Assembly (NCBI GenBank): GCA_945898095.1
Contig: CAMDHE010000008.1
Span: 1-64,000 of the forward strand
From: Roseateles toxinivorans
GTDB taxonomy: Bacteria > Pseudomonadota > Gammaproteobacteria > Burkholderiales > Burkholderiaceae_C
Length of the DNA: 64,000 bases
Direction: 5' to 3'
Shown one piece after another: positions 35,627 to 44,544 of this stretch. The notes beneath the pieces are model-generated. The model worked only from the letters and a program-made list of their open reading frames with translations. It was not told the origin of the DNA and did no database searches. The translations under genes and the position numbers were made by a program. The stretch's first letter is position 1. Each line of letters starts with the position of its first letter.

Positions 35627-37663
35627 ATGCGAATTCAAAAACTCCTGCTTCTTGCCTTGCTGAGCTTGCCGATGTTTCACACCGCTGCTGCCACCCTGCC
35701 GACACTGCGCTTTGACTCGCGCCAGCTTGCGGATAAAACCCCGTTTGGCGCCGTCACTGCCGGCAGCGAGGTGACGTTTTCACTCAGCGCACAAGCCGGT
35801 GTCAGCCAGGCCAGCCTGGTGGTCGAAATACGCCGGCTGGAAGGCAACCAGGATCTGCTCGAGTACCGCGAAGTGGCCCGAATCCCGCTGCAAAAAAGCA
35901 ATGCCGGCAAGGGCCGAGATCGCTGGGTCGGCAGCTACCGGTTTCCCGACAAGGCGATCTACGGCTATTACTTCGAAGTCGAGATCGCTGGCAAGAGCTA
36001 TCTTTTCCAGAACAATGCCGATGAGGTCTACTGGACGCGCGAAAAAGGCTCGATGGGCCTGGGCCAAGTCACAGCAAAGCCCACGAGTCCCACGGCGATC
36101 CGCCGCTACCGCCAGACCGTTTACAGCGCTGACTTCAAGGTCCCCGCATGGGCGCGTGATGCGGTCTTTTACTACATCTTCCCCGAGCGTTTCCGCAACG
36201 GAGACAAAAGCAATGACCCCAAGCCGGGCCTCAGCCGCTATCACGACAAGGGCGTGGAGCTACACAAGAACTGGCTCGACAAACCCTGGAAACCTGGTTC
36301 CGGAGATGGCAGCGATGCGGTCTACAACAACGACTTCTTTGGCGGCGACCTGGCTGGCATCATCAGCAAGCTCGATTACATCGCGGAGCTCGGCGCCAAC
36401 GTGATTTACATGACGCCGGTATTCAAGGCGGCCAGCAATCACAAATACGACACGGCCGATTACAAGCAGATCGACCCGGCCTTCGGCAGCAATGCAGATT
36501 TCGAGCGCCTGAGCGTCGAAGCCGCCAAGCGCGGCATCCGCCTGATCCCCGATGCCTCGCTGAACCACAGCGGCAGCGACTCGGTCTACTTCGACCGCTT
36601 CAACAACCATGGCGGATCCGGTGCTTTTGCCGGCGGCAAGATCAACCCCACATCGCCCTATGCCGACTGGTACCACTTCGACAAAACCCAGACCAACCCT
36701 GAGAAACAGTACCAGGGCTGGGTCGGCGTCAGCGACCTGCCCGAGTTGAACAAGGCTTCGCCATCATTTCGTCAGTTCGCCTTCGGGGCGCCTGATTCGG
36801 TCATGAAATTCTGGCTCGACCGCGGCGCTTCGGGCTGGCGAATGGATGTCGCACCCTGGGTCCCGGATGACTTCTGGCGCGAATGGCGCCAGGCGATCAA
36901 AACGCACAAACCCGATGCGCTGCTGATCGCCGAAACCTGGTTCGATGCGAGCAAGTTCTTCCTCGGCGATTCCTTCGACTCGACGATGAATTACATCTTC
37001 CGCGACAGCTTGCTCAACTATGCCGCCGGCGGTGCCGCCGACAAGATCTACGCCAATATCGAACTGATGCGCGAGGCCTACCCGCCGCAGGCTTTTTACG
37101 CCTTGATGAACCTGATCTCGAGCCATGACAAGGCGCGCGCCCTGCATCATTTCGGTGATCTGGACGATGGCGATGGCAAAGCCAAGGCCCTGGCAAAAAA
37201 GCGCTTGAAACTGGCCTTGTTCTTCCAGATGACCTTCCCCGGCGCGCCGACGATTTACTACGGCGACGAAGTGGGTTTGACCGGTGGCGAAGATCCCTAC
37301 AACCGCGCGGCCTACCCCTGGGCCGATGAAGGCGGACAAGCCGACGCCGAGTTATTGGCCGATTTCAAAGCCCTGACACGGCTGCGCTCGACCTACCCGG
37401 TGCTGCGCCATGGCAGCATCAGCGCACCGATTTATCTGGATGCCAATCTGATCGTGCTGGCCAGACAGGACGGCGAGACCTGGGCCATCACCGCGACCAA
37501 CAATGCCAGCCGCGCGCGCAGCATCAAAGTGAAACTGCCATCTGCCATGAAGGCCAGGACGTTGCGCAATGCCCTGACCGGCGAGCAACTGGCCGTTGAT
37601 AAAAATGGCCAGCTTCAGCTCAGCGTACCGGCCTTGTTCGGCAGCCTGCTGGTCACGCCCTGA
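35627..37663 (+). CDS. Secreted neopullulanase/cyclomaltodextrinase-type amylase (GH13)
   Basis: A 678-residue hydrolase of cyclodextrins, pullulan or maltodextrins. A signal peptide (RIQKLLLLALLSLPMFHTAAA) is followed by a CBM34-like domain (~residues 25-165) with the WTREKGSMGLG segment. The GH13 barrel begins at WARDAVFYYIFPERFRNGD and shows GGDLAGI, DASLNHSG, GWRMDVAPW (D407), IAETW (E436) and SSHDKAR (D501). PTIYYGDEVGLTGGEDP precedes the C-terminal domain. It lies 81 bp after malG on the same strand, separated by the inverted repeat, and may be expressed with malKEFG at lower level or from its own promoter. Confidence 0.9.
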   Translation: MRIQKLLLLALLSLPMFHTAAATLPTLRFDSRQLADKTPFGAVTAGSEVTFSLSAQAGVSQASLVVEIRRLEGNQDLLEYREVARIPLQKSNAGKGRDRWVGSYRFPDKAIYGYYFEVEIAGKSYLFQNNADEVYWTREKGSMGLGQVTAKPTSPTAIRRYRQTVYSADFKVPAWARDAVFYYIFPERFRNGDKSNDPKPGLSRYHDKGVELHKNWLDKPWKPGSGDGSDAVYNNDFFGGDLAGIISKLDYIAELGANVIYMTPVFKAASNHKYDTADYKQIDPAFGSNADFERLSVEAAKRGIRLIPDASLNHSGSDSVYFDRFNNHGGSGAFAGGKINPTSPYADWYHFDKTQTNPEKQYQGWVGVSDLPELNKASPSFRQFAFGAPDSVMKFWLDRGASGWRMDVAPWVPDDFWREWRQAIKTHKPDALLIAETWFDASKFFLGDSFDSTMNYIFRDSLLNYAAGGAADKIYANIELMREAYPPQAFYALMNLISSHDKARALHHFGDLDDGDGKAKALAKKRLKLALFFQMTFPGAPTIYYGDEVGLTGGEDPYNRAAYPWADEGGQADAELLADFKALTRLRSTYPVLRHGSISAPIYLDANLIVLARQDGETWAITATNNASRARSIKVKLPSAMKARTLRNALTGEQLAVDKNGQLQLSVPALFGSLLVTP

Positions 37664-37757
37664 TTCAATTCGGCGCCCCCGCCGGTGCGCGTACTGGCGT
37701 CGATGGTGAGGGGCAGCGACTGTTCGGTGATCAAGCAACTGCCACAGGGGCCTCCCC

Positions 37758-38222
37758 ATGGAGCGAATCAGTCAACTTTTGCTGGGCATCCTGATGCTGG
37801 CTGCGACAGCATGGGGCCACAGTGCGCCACTGGGGTCGCCGACGCAACCGGTGGTCAATGTGGGGCGCATTGAGCGGCTGGAAAATCTTCCATCCAGATT
37901 CGTCGAAGCGCGTCCGATCGACGTGTGGCTGCCCAGCGACTACTCCCCGATGAAGCGCTATGCGGTGATCTCTATGCAGGATGGTGCGGGCCTGTTCGAC
38001 GCCGGCCAAGCCTGGAACCGTCAAGCCTGGAACCGTCAAGCATGGAATGTGCATCTGGCGCTGTCAAGATTGATGCAGGATGGAAAGGTTCAGGACGCCA
38101 TCGTGGTCGGCATCCCCAATGGTGGAAAGCACCGCTACAGCGAGTACTACCCTGACAAGTACCTGGCCCTGGCACCCAAGGACGTGCAGGCGGACTACAT
38201 ACCCTGGCGGCTGCGATGCTAA
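37758..38222 (+). pseudogene. Truncated alpha/beta-hydrolase-fold (esterase D-like) protein
   Basis: The frame encodes 154 residues: a signal peptide (RISQLLLGILMLAATAWGHSA), then RPIDVWLPSDYSP, YAVISMQDGAGLFD, IVVGIPNGGKHRYSEYYPDKY. These match the N-terminal third of secreted esterase D/enterochelin-esterase-like hydrolases, which normally continue for about 250 more residues including the Ser-Asp-His triad. Here the frame ends right after DYIPWRLRC, at the point where the fecR gene begins on the other strand, and the catalytic part is missing. A 15-bp tandem duplication lies inside. It was probably the last gene of the starch block before the island inserted. Confidence 0.75.
38007..38050. 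repeat. 15-bp tandem duplication inside the truncated hydrolase
   Basis: CAAGCCTGGAACCGT occurs at 38007-38021 and 38022-38036, with a degenerate third copy after it. It adds whole codons (RQAWN repeats) and does not shift the frame. Confidence 0.8.
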
Positions 38223-39253
38223 ATCTTCCGAGAGACCATGTAGGAATCCCCCTTCAGCTCCACCTTCAGATCAAAACCGAGTTCCAGTCCTTTGAGAAAG
38301 GACGGCAGATCCGTCACTGCAAACGCGCCTGAAACGCGCACATCCTTCAGCGACGGACTGGCCAAGCGCAATGGAAGGGTGGAATACCGGCTAACCTGCG
38401 CGAGCACTTCTGCAAGCGGCTCGTTGTCAAAGACGACGCGCCCCTGTAGCCAAGACAGTTGCTTTTCCAGGTCTGGCTGCGTGCGAGTGGACAACACGAT
38501 GTTGTGATCTGTTTCTGCAGCCACTTGTCCGGCCCCCAGGCGAATGGGCTGGGGCTGCGTACCATACGCATTAGCCCCGTCGGCTTGCTTCGAAGCCGGC
38601 TTCACGAGTTCGACCACACCTTCGAAGACCGTGACTTTCACCTGGTCATTATCCAGACGACGAACGCTGAATCGTGTCCCGACGGCACGGACAACCGTAG
38701 AACCGACCAGGACCTCAAAGGGCCGCGTCTTGTCCTTGGCAACCTCGAACAGACCTTCTCCTCGTTCCAGCCTGACTTGGCGGCGCTCTTCGCTGAACCG
38801 GATTTTTACCGTGCTGGCCGTGTTTAACGACAATTGCGATCCTTCCTCCAGGGGTATGACGCGATGCTCACCGACCGACGTCGCAAACTGCGCCTCAGTC
38901 GGCGCTTCCACCGTGTTCCAGCGAACGGACCACATGGCGGTTGCCAAGAAGACCGACGCTATGGCCGCAAACGCAAATCGTGACATGCCAAAACTGCTGC
39001 TGCGGCGGGCCGGGGCGTTGCCGCCCTTGGCGATCTGCGGCTTGAACGATGCCTTGGATGCAGCGCTCCAGAGCAAGGCATGTGTGTCCAAGAGACTGGC
39101 ATGCGAGGGATCGCTGGCCAGCCATCGCCGCAACTCCTCGCGCTCACTGGGTGATAGAGGTCCCGCATCGATCCGCAGAATCCATTGGCGAGCCAGGTCA
39201 GCGGCGGACACCTCGCCTTCCAGTGGCACAACGTTATTGCTCATTGTGTTCAT
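38219..39253 (-). CDS. FecR-family anti-sigma / signal-transducing regulator
   Basis: A 344-residue inner-membrane regulator that relays the state of a TonB receptor to its sigma factor. The N-terminal cytosolic part has the FecR N-domain (AADLARQWILRIDAGPLSPSEREELRRWLASDPSHA). One transmembrane segment (FAFAAIASVFLATAMW) is at ~residues 93-108. The periplasmic FecR domain follows (TSVGEHRVIPLEEGSQLSLN, GEGLFEVAKDKTRPFEVLVG, AVGTRFSVRR), and a C-terminal STN-like domain includes VVFDNEPLAEVLAQVSRYS. It overlaps the sigma gene by 4 bp. Its 3' end overlaps the truncated hydrolase by 4 bp, marking the left edge of the presumed island. Confidence 0.92.
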   Translation of the reverse strand: MNTMSNNVVPLEGEVSAADLARQWILRIDAGPLSPSEREELRRWLASDPSHASLLDTHALLWSAASKASFKPQIAKGGNAPARRSSSFGMSRFAFAAIASVFLATAMWSVRWNTVEAPTEAQFATSVGEHRVIPLEEGSQLSLNTASTVKIRFSEERRQVRLERGEGLFEVAKDKTRPFEVLVGSTVVRAVGTRFSVRRLDNDQVKVTVFEGVVELVKPASKQADGANAYGTQPQPIRLGAGQVAAETDHNIVLSTRTQPDLEKQLSWLQGRVVFDNEPLAEVLAQVSRYSTLPLRLASPSLKDVRVSGAFAVTDLPSFLKGLELGFDLKVELKGDSYMVSRKI

Positions 39254-39774
39254 CGTGCACTTCTCCGCCCTGACTCCGCCTGGCCATTTTCGGCCACGGC
39301 CTCATGACACAAGCGCATTGCGTGCGTGATGTGGCGTTCGACTGTCTTTACCGAGATTCCCATCTGGTCAGCAATCTCGGCATATGACAGTTGCTCGACC
39401 TTTCTCAATCTGAATGCCTCGACGCATCGAGGGGGCATGTGCTCCATGGCGGCTTCCACCGAACGCACCATCTGACGGGTCTGAAGCAAGTCTTCTGGAC
39501 CCATCCCTTCGCCCGGCAACTCGAACTCCGCGCCATCACCCACCGCGTCGGTCGCGCGTGATGTCCGCTTTCGAAGTTCGCTCAGCGCCAAGTTGCGCGC
39601 AACGGTATAGAGCAGTGCCGCGTTGACCGGCGTCTGGCCACCAACCTCCGCCGCGTACACCCGCAGGAATGCCTCCTGACTCACGTCGGCAGCATCCTCG
39701 TTATTTCTCAAAAGGCGGCGGACAAAGCGCTCAAGGGCCTTGCGACGCACTTGATAAATTTCCTGCAGGCTCAT
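39250..39774 (-). CDS. FecI-type ECF sigma-70 factor
   Basis: A 174-residue extracytoplasmic-function sigma factor. Region 2 is AADVSQEAFLRVYAAE with ARNLALSELRKR after it. Region 4 is MEHMPPRCVEAFRLRKVEQLSYAEIADQMGISVKTVERHITHAM, a helix-turn-helix for the -35 box. The ATG at 39774 (MSLQEIYQVRRKALERFV) gives the usual FecI N-terminus. It overlaps fecR by 4 bp, the standard fecI-fecR arrangement. Likely targets are the STN-bearing TonB receptor gene at 46090-48417 and the linked ABC genes; its promoter motif could not be identified by eye. Confidence 0.92.
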   Translation of the reverse strand: MSLQEIYQVRRKALERFVRRLLRNNEDAADVSQEAFLRVYAAEVGGQTPVNAALLYTVARNLALSELRKRTSRATDAVGDGAEFELPGEGMGPEDLLQTRQMVRSVEAAMEHMPPRCVEAFRLRKVEQLSYAEIADQMGISVKTVERHITHAMRLCHEAVAENGQAESGRRSAR

Positions 39775-40013
39775 AGTGCTCCAGAACTGCGAAGGGCATC
39801 CATTGCGGTGACAACCAACTTTGGAATGGTACTTGAGTGTCAGCCTGCTAAGGATGCTTTGCATAACTCAACGCGAGTGTGTGTAGTGCGGATCGGGATG
39901 GGATGCAAGGCGCATTTTGCGGCCAATAGCGCGTGCTATTGGCAATCAATGCAACGCTGCAAACCGCCCGAGGCCGCGCCATTACAAACCGTGAGGGGTT
40001 ATGCAGAGCATCC

Positions 40014-40430
40014 CTAAGGCTTCAACAAAGTGGCTGAGTTCTCGCCCGTATCAACGATTCGTACGCCCGTTCCTTTCAGCATCAGTGCAAGTGCCACGCG
40101 AGGGGGAAATGTTCCGCGGACCGCGACAGTCGAAAGTCCTTGGACGATATTTGAGGAATACAGGAGTTGGAAACCAGTCACCTGCACGAACTGATTGAGC
40201 GCGGCGTTTGCCGGTTGGGCCGGGATCTCAATCAAGAGCGTTTGCCCCAGTGGCTGTGACGCCAACGCCGATCGCGTCGTGAGTCCAGTAACGGCAAGGA
40301 CGGCTACCAGTCCGAGGTACAGCAGAAAACCTTTGGCGTATTTCAATTCTTGTCCATTTGGGGCGAGCTTCCGAATTGCCGAAATCGCAAGAGCCGACAG
40401 CAACCCTTGTACAACGCGCCAGCACGGCAT
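40014..40430 (-). CDS. Stand-alone STN-domain protein (copy 1)
   Basis: About 138 residues. A hydrophobic export-like segment (GFLLYLGLVAVLAVTGLTTRSALA) is followed by a complete STN domain (LLIEIPAQPANAALNQFVQV, TGFQLLYSSNIVQGLSTVAV, VALALMLKGTGVRIVDTGEN) and a stop after ATLLKP. This domain normally sits at the N-terminus of transducing TonB receptors and contacts FecR, but here no plug or barrel follows. It may be a receptor fragment or a periplasmic mini-protein. The ATG at 40430 (MPCWRVVQGLL) follows GGGGGTG; a GTG at 40460 is also possible. Most of it is duplicated at 45460-45873. Confidence 0.6.
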   Translation of the reverse strand: MPCWRVVQGLLSALAISAIRKLAPNGQELKYAKGFLLYLGLVAVLAVTGLTTRSALASQPLGQTLLIEIPAQPANAALNQFVQVTGFQLLYSSNIVQGLSTVAVRGTFPPRVALALMLKGTGVRIVDTGENSATLLKP

Positions 40431-40465
40431 CACCCCCAAAGGGTTAACCACTAGTTTCACCTCGA
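40078..40465. repeat. Direct repeat, left copy (~388 bp, STN gene)
   Basis: This segment matches 45520-45908 at most positions, in the same orientation. The match starts at CAGCAT and ends at TTCACCTCGA. The two copies flank the Rieske remnant and the ABC/M1 genes, a layout that would allow excision or amplification of the ~5 kb between them. Confidence 0.88.
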
Positions 40466-40694
40466 TTTCGCGTCGTGCGTCAGCGCGCCAGCCGAAGGCG
40501 CAAGTGATTGGTCCTATGGGGCCAAGCAGCGCTAGTTCGCGCCAGGCGCGCCGACTCTGAGGCCGCGAACCGGCTCGGCGTTGAAATGGTGAGCAATCCC
40601 GCGCCAACGCCGTTCAGGGCAAGCGCTGGCCCAAATTTCCCTGGCGGGTTACTGCCCGTCGCCACGGGTCGGACAGACGCTGAAACTTCATTAG

Positions 40695-40940
40695 CGCGAC
40701 GTGCGCGTGAGCAAATGGGTCGTCGATACCGAGTCGCCCGAATACTCTAAGGCCTATGGTGCTTATGCAGGCAAACGGGTCGATCGCTGGATGATTTACG
40801 ACTTCATCCTGCCCGGCATCCTCTTGATGGACTCGGGCATGGTGCCCGCAGGAGGCGGTGCGGCGGCGCGCGAAACCGGGCTGCGTACCGATGGGCTCGA
40901 ATTCCGTGGCCGGCAGGCATTGACGCCCGAGAGCGGTCAA
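40695..40940 (+). pseudogene. Fragment of a Rieske-type aromatic-ring oxygenase (VanA-like)
   Basis: The frame reads VRVSKWVVD...RVDRWMIYDFILPGILLMDSG...LEFRGRQALTPES, which resembles the C-terminal catalytic part of vanillate demethylase-type Rieske oxygenases (RW..D..., DRW.IYDF.PPG.LL.DSG, ALTPET). There is a stop codon three codons before the match, no Rieske Cys/His cluster, and the expected continuation after ALTPE (STHYF-like) is lost. It is therefore a remnant of about 80 codons. The surrounding 40466-40955 has no other recognisable gene. Confidence 0.55.
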
Positions 40941-40955
40941 CTGCTGAATCTAGGG

Positions 40956-43900
40956 TCACTCAAAACTCACTTGCTTGCGATTGTCCGACGAGACCCGGTC
41001 GATCATCTTGTTGTAGGGGTCCACGCCGACGTCAAACGGCTTGTCCTTGACCGTAACGGTCACGCTGGGCTCTGCGCCCAACAGGCGGCGCTTCTCGCTG
41101 AACAAGACCTTCTCGGCAGACTCCTTGCCGCCGGGCGGGCGTGAGAAGACGGCAATTTCCACCGGCTCGTCATACACCCGGGAGACCTCCTTGCCAGCGC
41201 CGTCGGCCTCCATCTTGGCCAGCTGCAACTTCATCGTCACATCCCATTGACCGTCGGGGCGCTGCTTGGCGCTGGCCGCCATCACACGGTTGTCGTAGAA
41301 GACAATTTTCTCGAACAGGTCGGTGATCAACTCCTGCTTGTCGGCACCGGCCTCGGCTCGGATGTAGCTCAGCAATTCACGACTGGTCGTGTAAGGCGGG
41401 GCCTGGTAGGCCTTGTCTTGCAAGAACCGTTTGAGTGCCCGGTTCAGCGCCGCTTCGCCAATCTCCTCGCGTACGCGATAGAACACCAAAGAGCCCTTGT
41501 TGTAGTGAATGTATTGCTGGTTTTCGACCCGAAACAGCGGCAACTCTTCGATCTTTTCACCCTGGCGCGAGCGCAGGTAGTTATCCAACTCATCCTTGAA
41601 AAACTTGCGCAAATGTTCGCGGCCGTATTCCTTCTCCATCACCATCAACGCGGAATATTGCGCCAACGATTCCACCAGCATGGTGGCACCCTGCACATTG
41701 GCGCCGATGACCTGATGCGCCCACCACTGGTGCGCCATCTCGTGGGCGGTGACGTAGAACACGCTGTCCACGTCCTCCTTGTCGCGCAGATCGGCAATGA
41801 AGCCAATCGACTCGGAATAGGGAATCGTGTTGGCAAAGGACTGTGCAAAGCTGGCGTAACGAGGGAACTCCAGAATCCGCACTTGCTTGTGCTGGTAGGG
41901 GGTGAAGTTGGCGCTGAAATAGTCCAGCGATTTCTGCGTGGCCGTGATCATCCGGTCGACGTTGTAGCCATGCTTGGCATCGAAATAGATTTCTATCGGC
42001 AAGCCTTGCCAATCGCCTTTTTTCACCTGCCAACGCGCCGACAAGTAGGCGAAGAAGGGCAGCATGGGCCGGTCCATCTTGTAGTGGAAATAGCGTCTTC
42101 CGCCCTGTTCCCAGGTCCTTTGCAAATAGCCAGGCGCCAGCGCGATTTGGTCGGCGCTGGTGGAGACGGTGGTGTCAAAGCTGATCCAATCGGCCTCGGC
42201 GCCCAATTGATGGTTGGCGCGCGCCGCTTCGTCCTCCAGTTTGGCCAGACGATGAGGCTCGCCCAGGTTGCGTTTACGGCGTTCATTGCGGTCCAGCAGT
42301 TCATCGCCGCTGTAGCCGAGTGAAGGGAAGAACTGTGCATTGTTGAAGAAGGTGCCGTTCAGGTTGACACTGTCCGGGGCGCCACTGTTGGTGAAGCCCT
42401 GGTTGTTGACCGTCACCGTGAAATCCATGTCGAAGGCTGCGCCAGGCTGCAGAGGCTGCGCCAGTTTGAGAATGCGCATACCCAGTAGCGGATCGTCCAA
42501 TGTCACCTGGTGCGCCGGCAGGTTCTTCAAGGTCGTCTGGACATCGGGGACCAACTGCACGTACAAGGTATCCAGCGCGGCCGCATGCTTGTTCACCACC
42601 CGGTAATGGCCATTGATGACGACTCGGCGCTCGGCCGGGAAGATGTCGACATTGGCCTGCACCTCGGTGACGCGCGGTTGCGGCAGGCCCTTGTACTGCC
42701 GATAGAGCTTTTCGTAATTGGCCTGTCGGTCCATCGCCACATCACCGGGAACGTAGGGGTTCAGTACGTTGGTGTTGTAGAAGATCCAGCCGCCGCTGAC
42801 AACAAAGCCGCTCAGACACAGGGCCAAGGCGACGCCGGTCTTGCCACGCAGGCGTTGCCCGGCCAGTTGCAACCGGACCCGCCATTCATGTGACAGGCCG
42901 CGCACCCACAGCCCTTGCGCCAGAATCAGCAAGGCCAGCACAAACAGGCTCCAATACAGCACATACCAGGACCAGCCCGCCAGAAAATGGCCATAACCAT
43001 TCATGTCGGAGTACTGGGTTTGCGGTCGTCCGGCAATGGTGTACAGGTTGTGGTCGAAGTGCAATATGCCCAGCACGACCTGTGCCACCATCACCAGAAT
43101 CACCGCCAGGTAGCCGATGAATTTGTTGTTGAAGAAAACCTGGAAGGCGATGCCCATCAGTCCCATCAACACAAAGTAAACCGAACTCAGCATGGCGCCC
43201 TGAAGGTACACGCCCAACTCAATCGTTGTGCCGCCCTTGATCAGCTGAAATACGATGGCCGCGAGCACACCGCAGCCCAGGAAGCCAGCCACCACAGCCA
43301 CCAGCGCCAGACTCTTGGCCACCAGCGGTACCCAGTTGGGCATGGGCATGGCGTCCAGTACATCGGCCAACTTGGCTTGGCGCTCCTTGAAAATCAGCTC
43401 GCCACCATAAAAAGTCACGATCAACACCAGCAAGAAGGTGAAGCTGCCATTCATGTTTTCCATCATCAGGCGCGACACCGGGAGCACCGGCGTGCCGAAC
43501 ATCTTGGCGCCGGCAATGGCCCCCCCAATGAAGTTGGCCAAGCCCACCAACGCAATGATCAGAAAGGGAATGCTCTTGAATACGCCCGCCGTGTCAAAAC
43601 GAAACAGGTTCCAGCACTGCAGCCACGGTGTTGCAGCCCCATGGCTGGGCGCGACCGTTCGGTAGATTTTTGGCGAGGCGGCTGCTGCCACAGGCACGGC
43701 CGCCTTGGCCCGACCCAACCAGCGCTTGCCGGTATCTGCACGTTGCGGCTTGAACAGCAATTGCGTCAAGCCGAGCAGCACCAGCGCCACCACAATCCAC
43801 AGGACGCGATTGGCGAGCAGGAATCCACTCAATGGCGGCAGGCCACTGTTGGCTTCGGCCGTGGTGAAGTAACGGGTCATGCGGCCAAAAGCGCGCAAAC

Positions 43901-44534
43901 CAAACGGATCAGTCAGCACCGCCACCCACTCATTGCTGATGTCGCGGGCCATCACTCCGGCCACGCTCCACAACACAAAAAACGCAATCACCCCGACATA
44001 GACCAGCAACATCGAACGGGTGGTCGCCGCGAACAACATCAGCAATGCCCCGATCAACAGCAGATTGGGAATGACGAAGACGGCAAAACCCCAGAGATAG
44101 GGCAGGATGGAAAATGGACCGACTCGGGCCACATCGACCCAAGGCATGACGGTTCCCAGCATGATCCCCATCGCGATCAGCACAAAAATCGACAGGCAGG
44201 CCAATTGACCGGCCAAAAAGCGCCCCAGCAGATAGTCACGCTTTTTCATCGGCGTGGCAAAGATCATGTCGGACATACCCAGTTCGGTATCGCGAAGGAC
44301 CGAACCGGCCACGAAAATCGTGACGATGAACATCGACAGGACGGTGAAAGCACCCAAGAACTGGGCGATGACCATCGGCGCATTGCGGTAGACGTTGCCC
44401 ACCGCCCCGCCAACCGTCACCGCATCGCTGCTGGACGCGCCAAATGCCATGACGGCAAACACCAGGCCACTGACCCATAGCAAGGGCTGGCGCAGCTGAA
44501 ATCGCAACTCGAAACGGAAGAATTCAAACCACAT
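40956..44534 (-). CDS. ABC-2 type permease fused to M1-family aminopeptidase
   Basis: A 1192-residue inner-membrane protein. The N-terminal ~600 residues carry two ABC-2-type permease blocks with about 12 or more hydrophobic segments (for example WVSGLVFAVMAFGASSSDAV, FLGAFTVLSMFIVTIFVAGS). From ~residue 640 a soluble M1 metallopeptidase domain follows, with zinc motif HEMAHQWW (H931, E932, H935) and the third ligand Glu 20 residues later (LVESLAQY). SMLPFFAYL-like MLPFFAYLSARW and TIPYSESIGF replace the classic GAMEN site. It is in an operon with the ATPase gene 10 bp upstream. The substrate is unknown; the context (fecIR, TonB receptor) suggests peptide siderophore handling. Confidence 0.9.
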   Translation of the reverse strand: MWFEFFRFELRFQLRQPLLWVSGLVFAVMAFGASSSDAVTVGGAVGNVYRNAPMVIAQFLGAFTVLSMFIVTIFVAGSVLRDTELGMSDMIFATPMKKRDYLLGRFLAGQLACLSIFVLIAMGIMLGTVMPWVDVARVGPFSILPYLWGFAVFVIPNLLLIGALLMLFAATTRSMLLVYVGVIAFFVLWSVAGVMARDISNEWVAVLTDPFGLRAFGRMTRYFTTAEANSGLPPLSGFLLANRVLWIVVALVLLGLTQLLFKPQRADTGKRWLGRAKAAVPVAAAASPKIYRTVAPSHGAATPWLQCWNLFRFDTAGVFKSIPFLIIALVGLANFIGGAIAGAKMFGTPVLPVSRLMMENMNGSFTFLLVLIVTFYGGELIFKERQAKLADVLDAMPMPNWVPLVAKSLALVAVVAGFLGCGVLAAIVFQLIKGGTTIELGVYLQGAMLSSVYFVLMGLMGIAFQVFFNNKFIGYLAVILVMVAQVVLGILHFDHNLYTIAGRPQTQYSDMNGYGHFLAGWSWYVLYWSLFVLALLILAQGLWVRGLSHEWRVRLQLAGQRLRGKTGVALALCLSGFVVSGGWIFYNTNVLNPYVPGDVAMDRQANYEKLYRQYKGLPQPRVTEVQANVDIFPAERRVVINGHYRVVNKHAAALDTLYVQLVPDVQTTLKNLPAHQVTLDDPLLGMRILKLAQPLQPGAAFDMDFTVTVNNQGFTNSGAPDSVNLNGTFFNNAQFFPSLGYSGDELLDRNERRKRNLGEPHRLAKLEDEAARANHQLGAEADWISFDTTVSTSADQIALAPGYLQRTWEQGGRRYFHYKMDRPMLPFFAYLSARWQVKKGDWQGLPIEIYFDAKHGYNVDRMITATQKSLDYFSANFTPYQHKQVRILEFPRYASFAQSFANTIPYSESIGFIADLRDKEDVDSVFYVTAHEMAHQWWAHQVIGANVQGATMLVESLAQYSALMVMEKEYGREHLRKFFKDELDNYLRSRQGEKIEELPLFRVENQQYIHYNKGSLVFYRVREEIGEAALNRALKRFLQDKAYQAPPYTTSRELLSYIRAEAGADKQELITDLFEKIVFYDNRVMAASAKQRPDGQWDVTMKLQLAKMEADGAGKEVSRVYDEPVEIAVFSRPPGGKESAEKVLFSEKRRLLGAEPSVTVTVKDKPFDVGVDPYNKMIDRVSSDNRKQVSFE

Positions 44535-44544
44535 GAATCGCTCC

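Noticed and set aside
42915-44480. Plus-strand open frame (521 codons) rich in His and Gln
   Set aside because: It is antisense to the membrane half of the permease/M1 gene; the His/Gln-rich composition is what reversed membrane-protein codons give.
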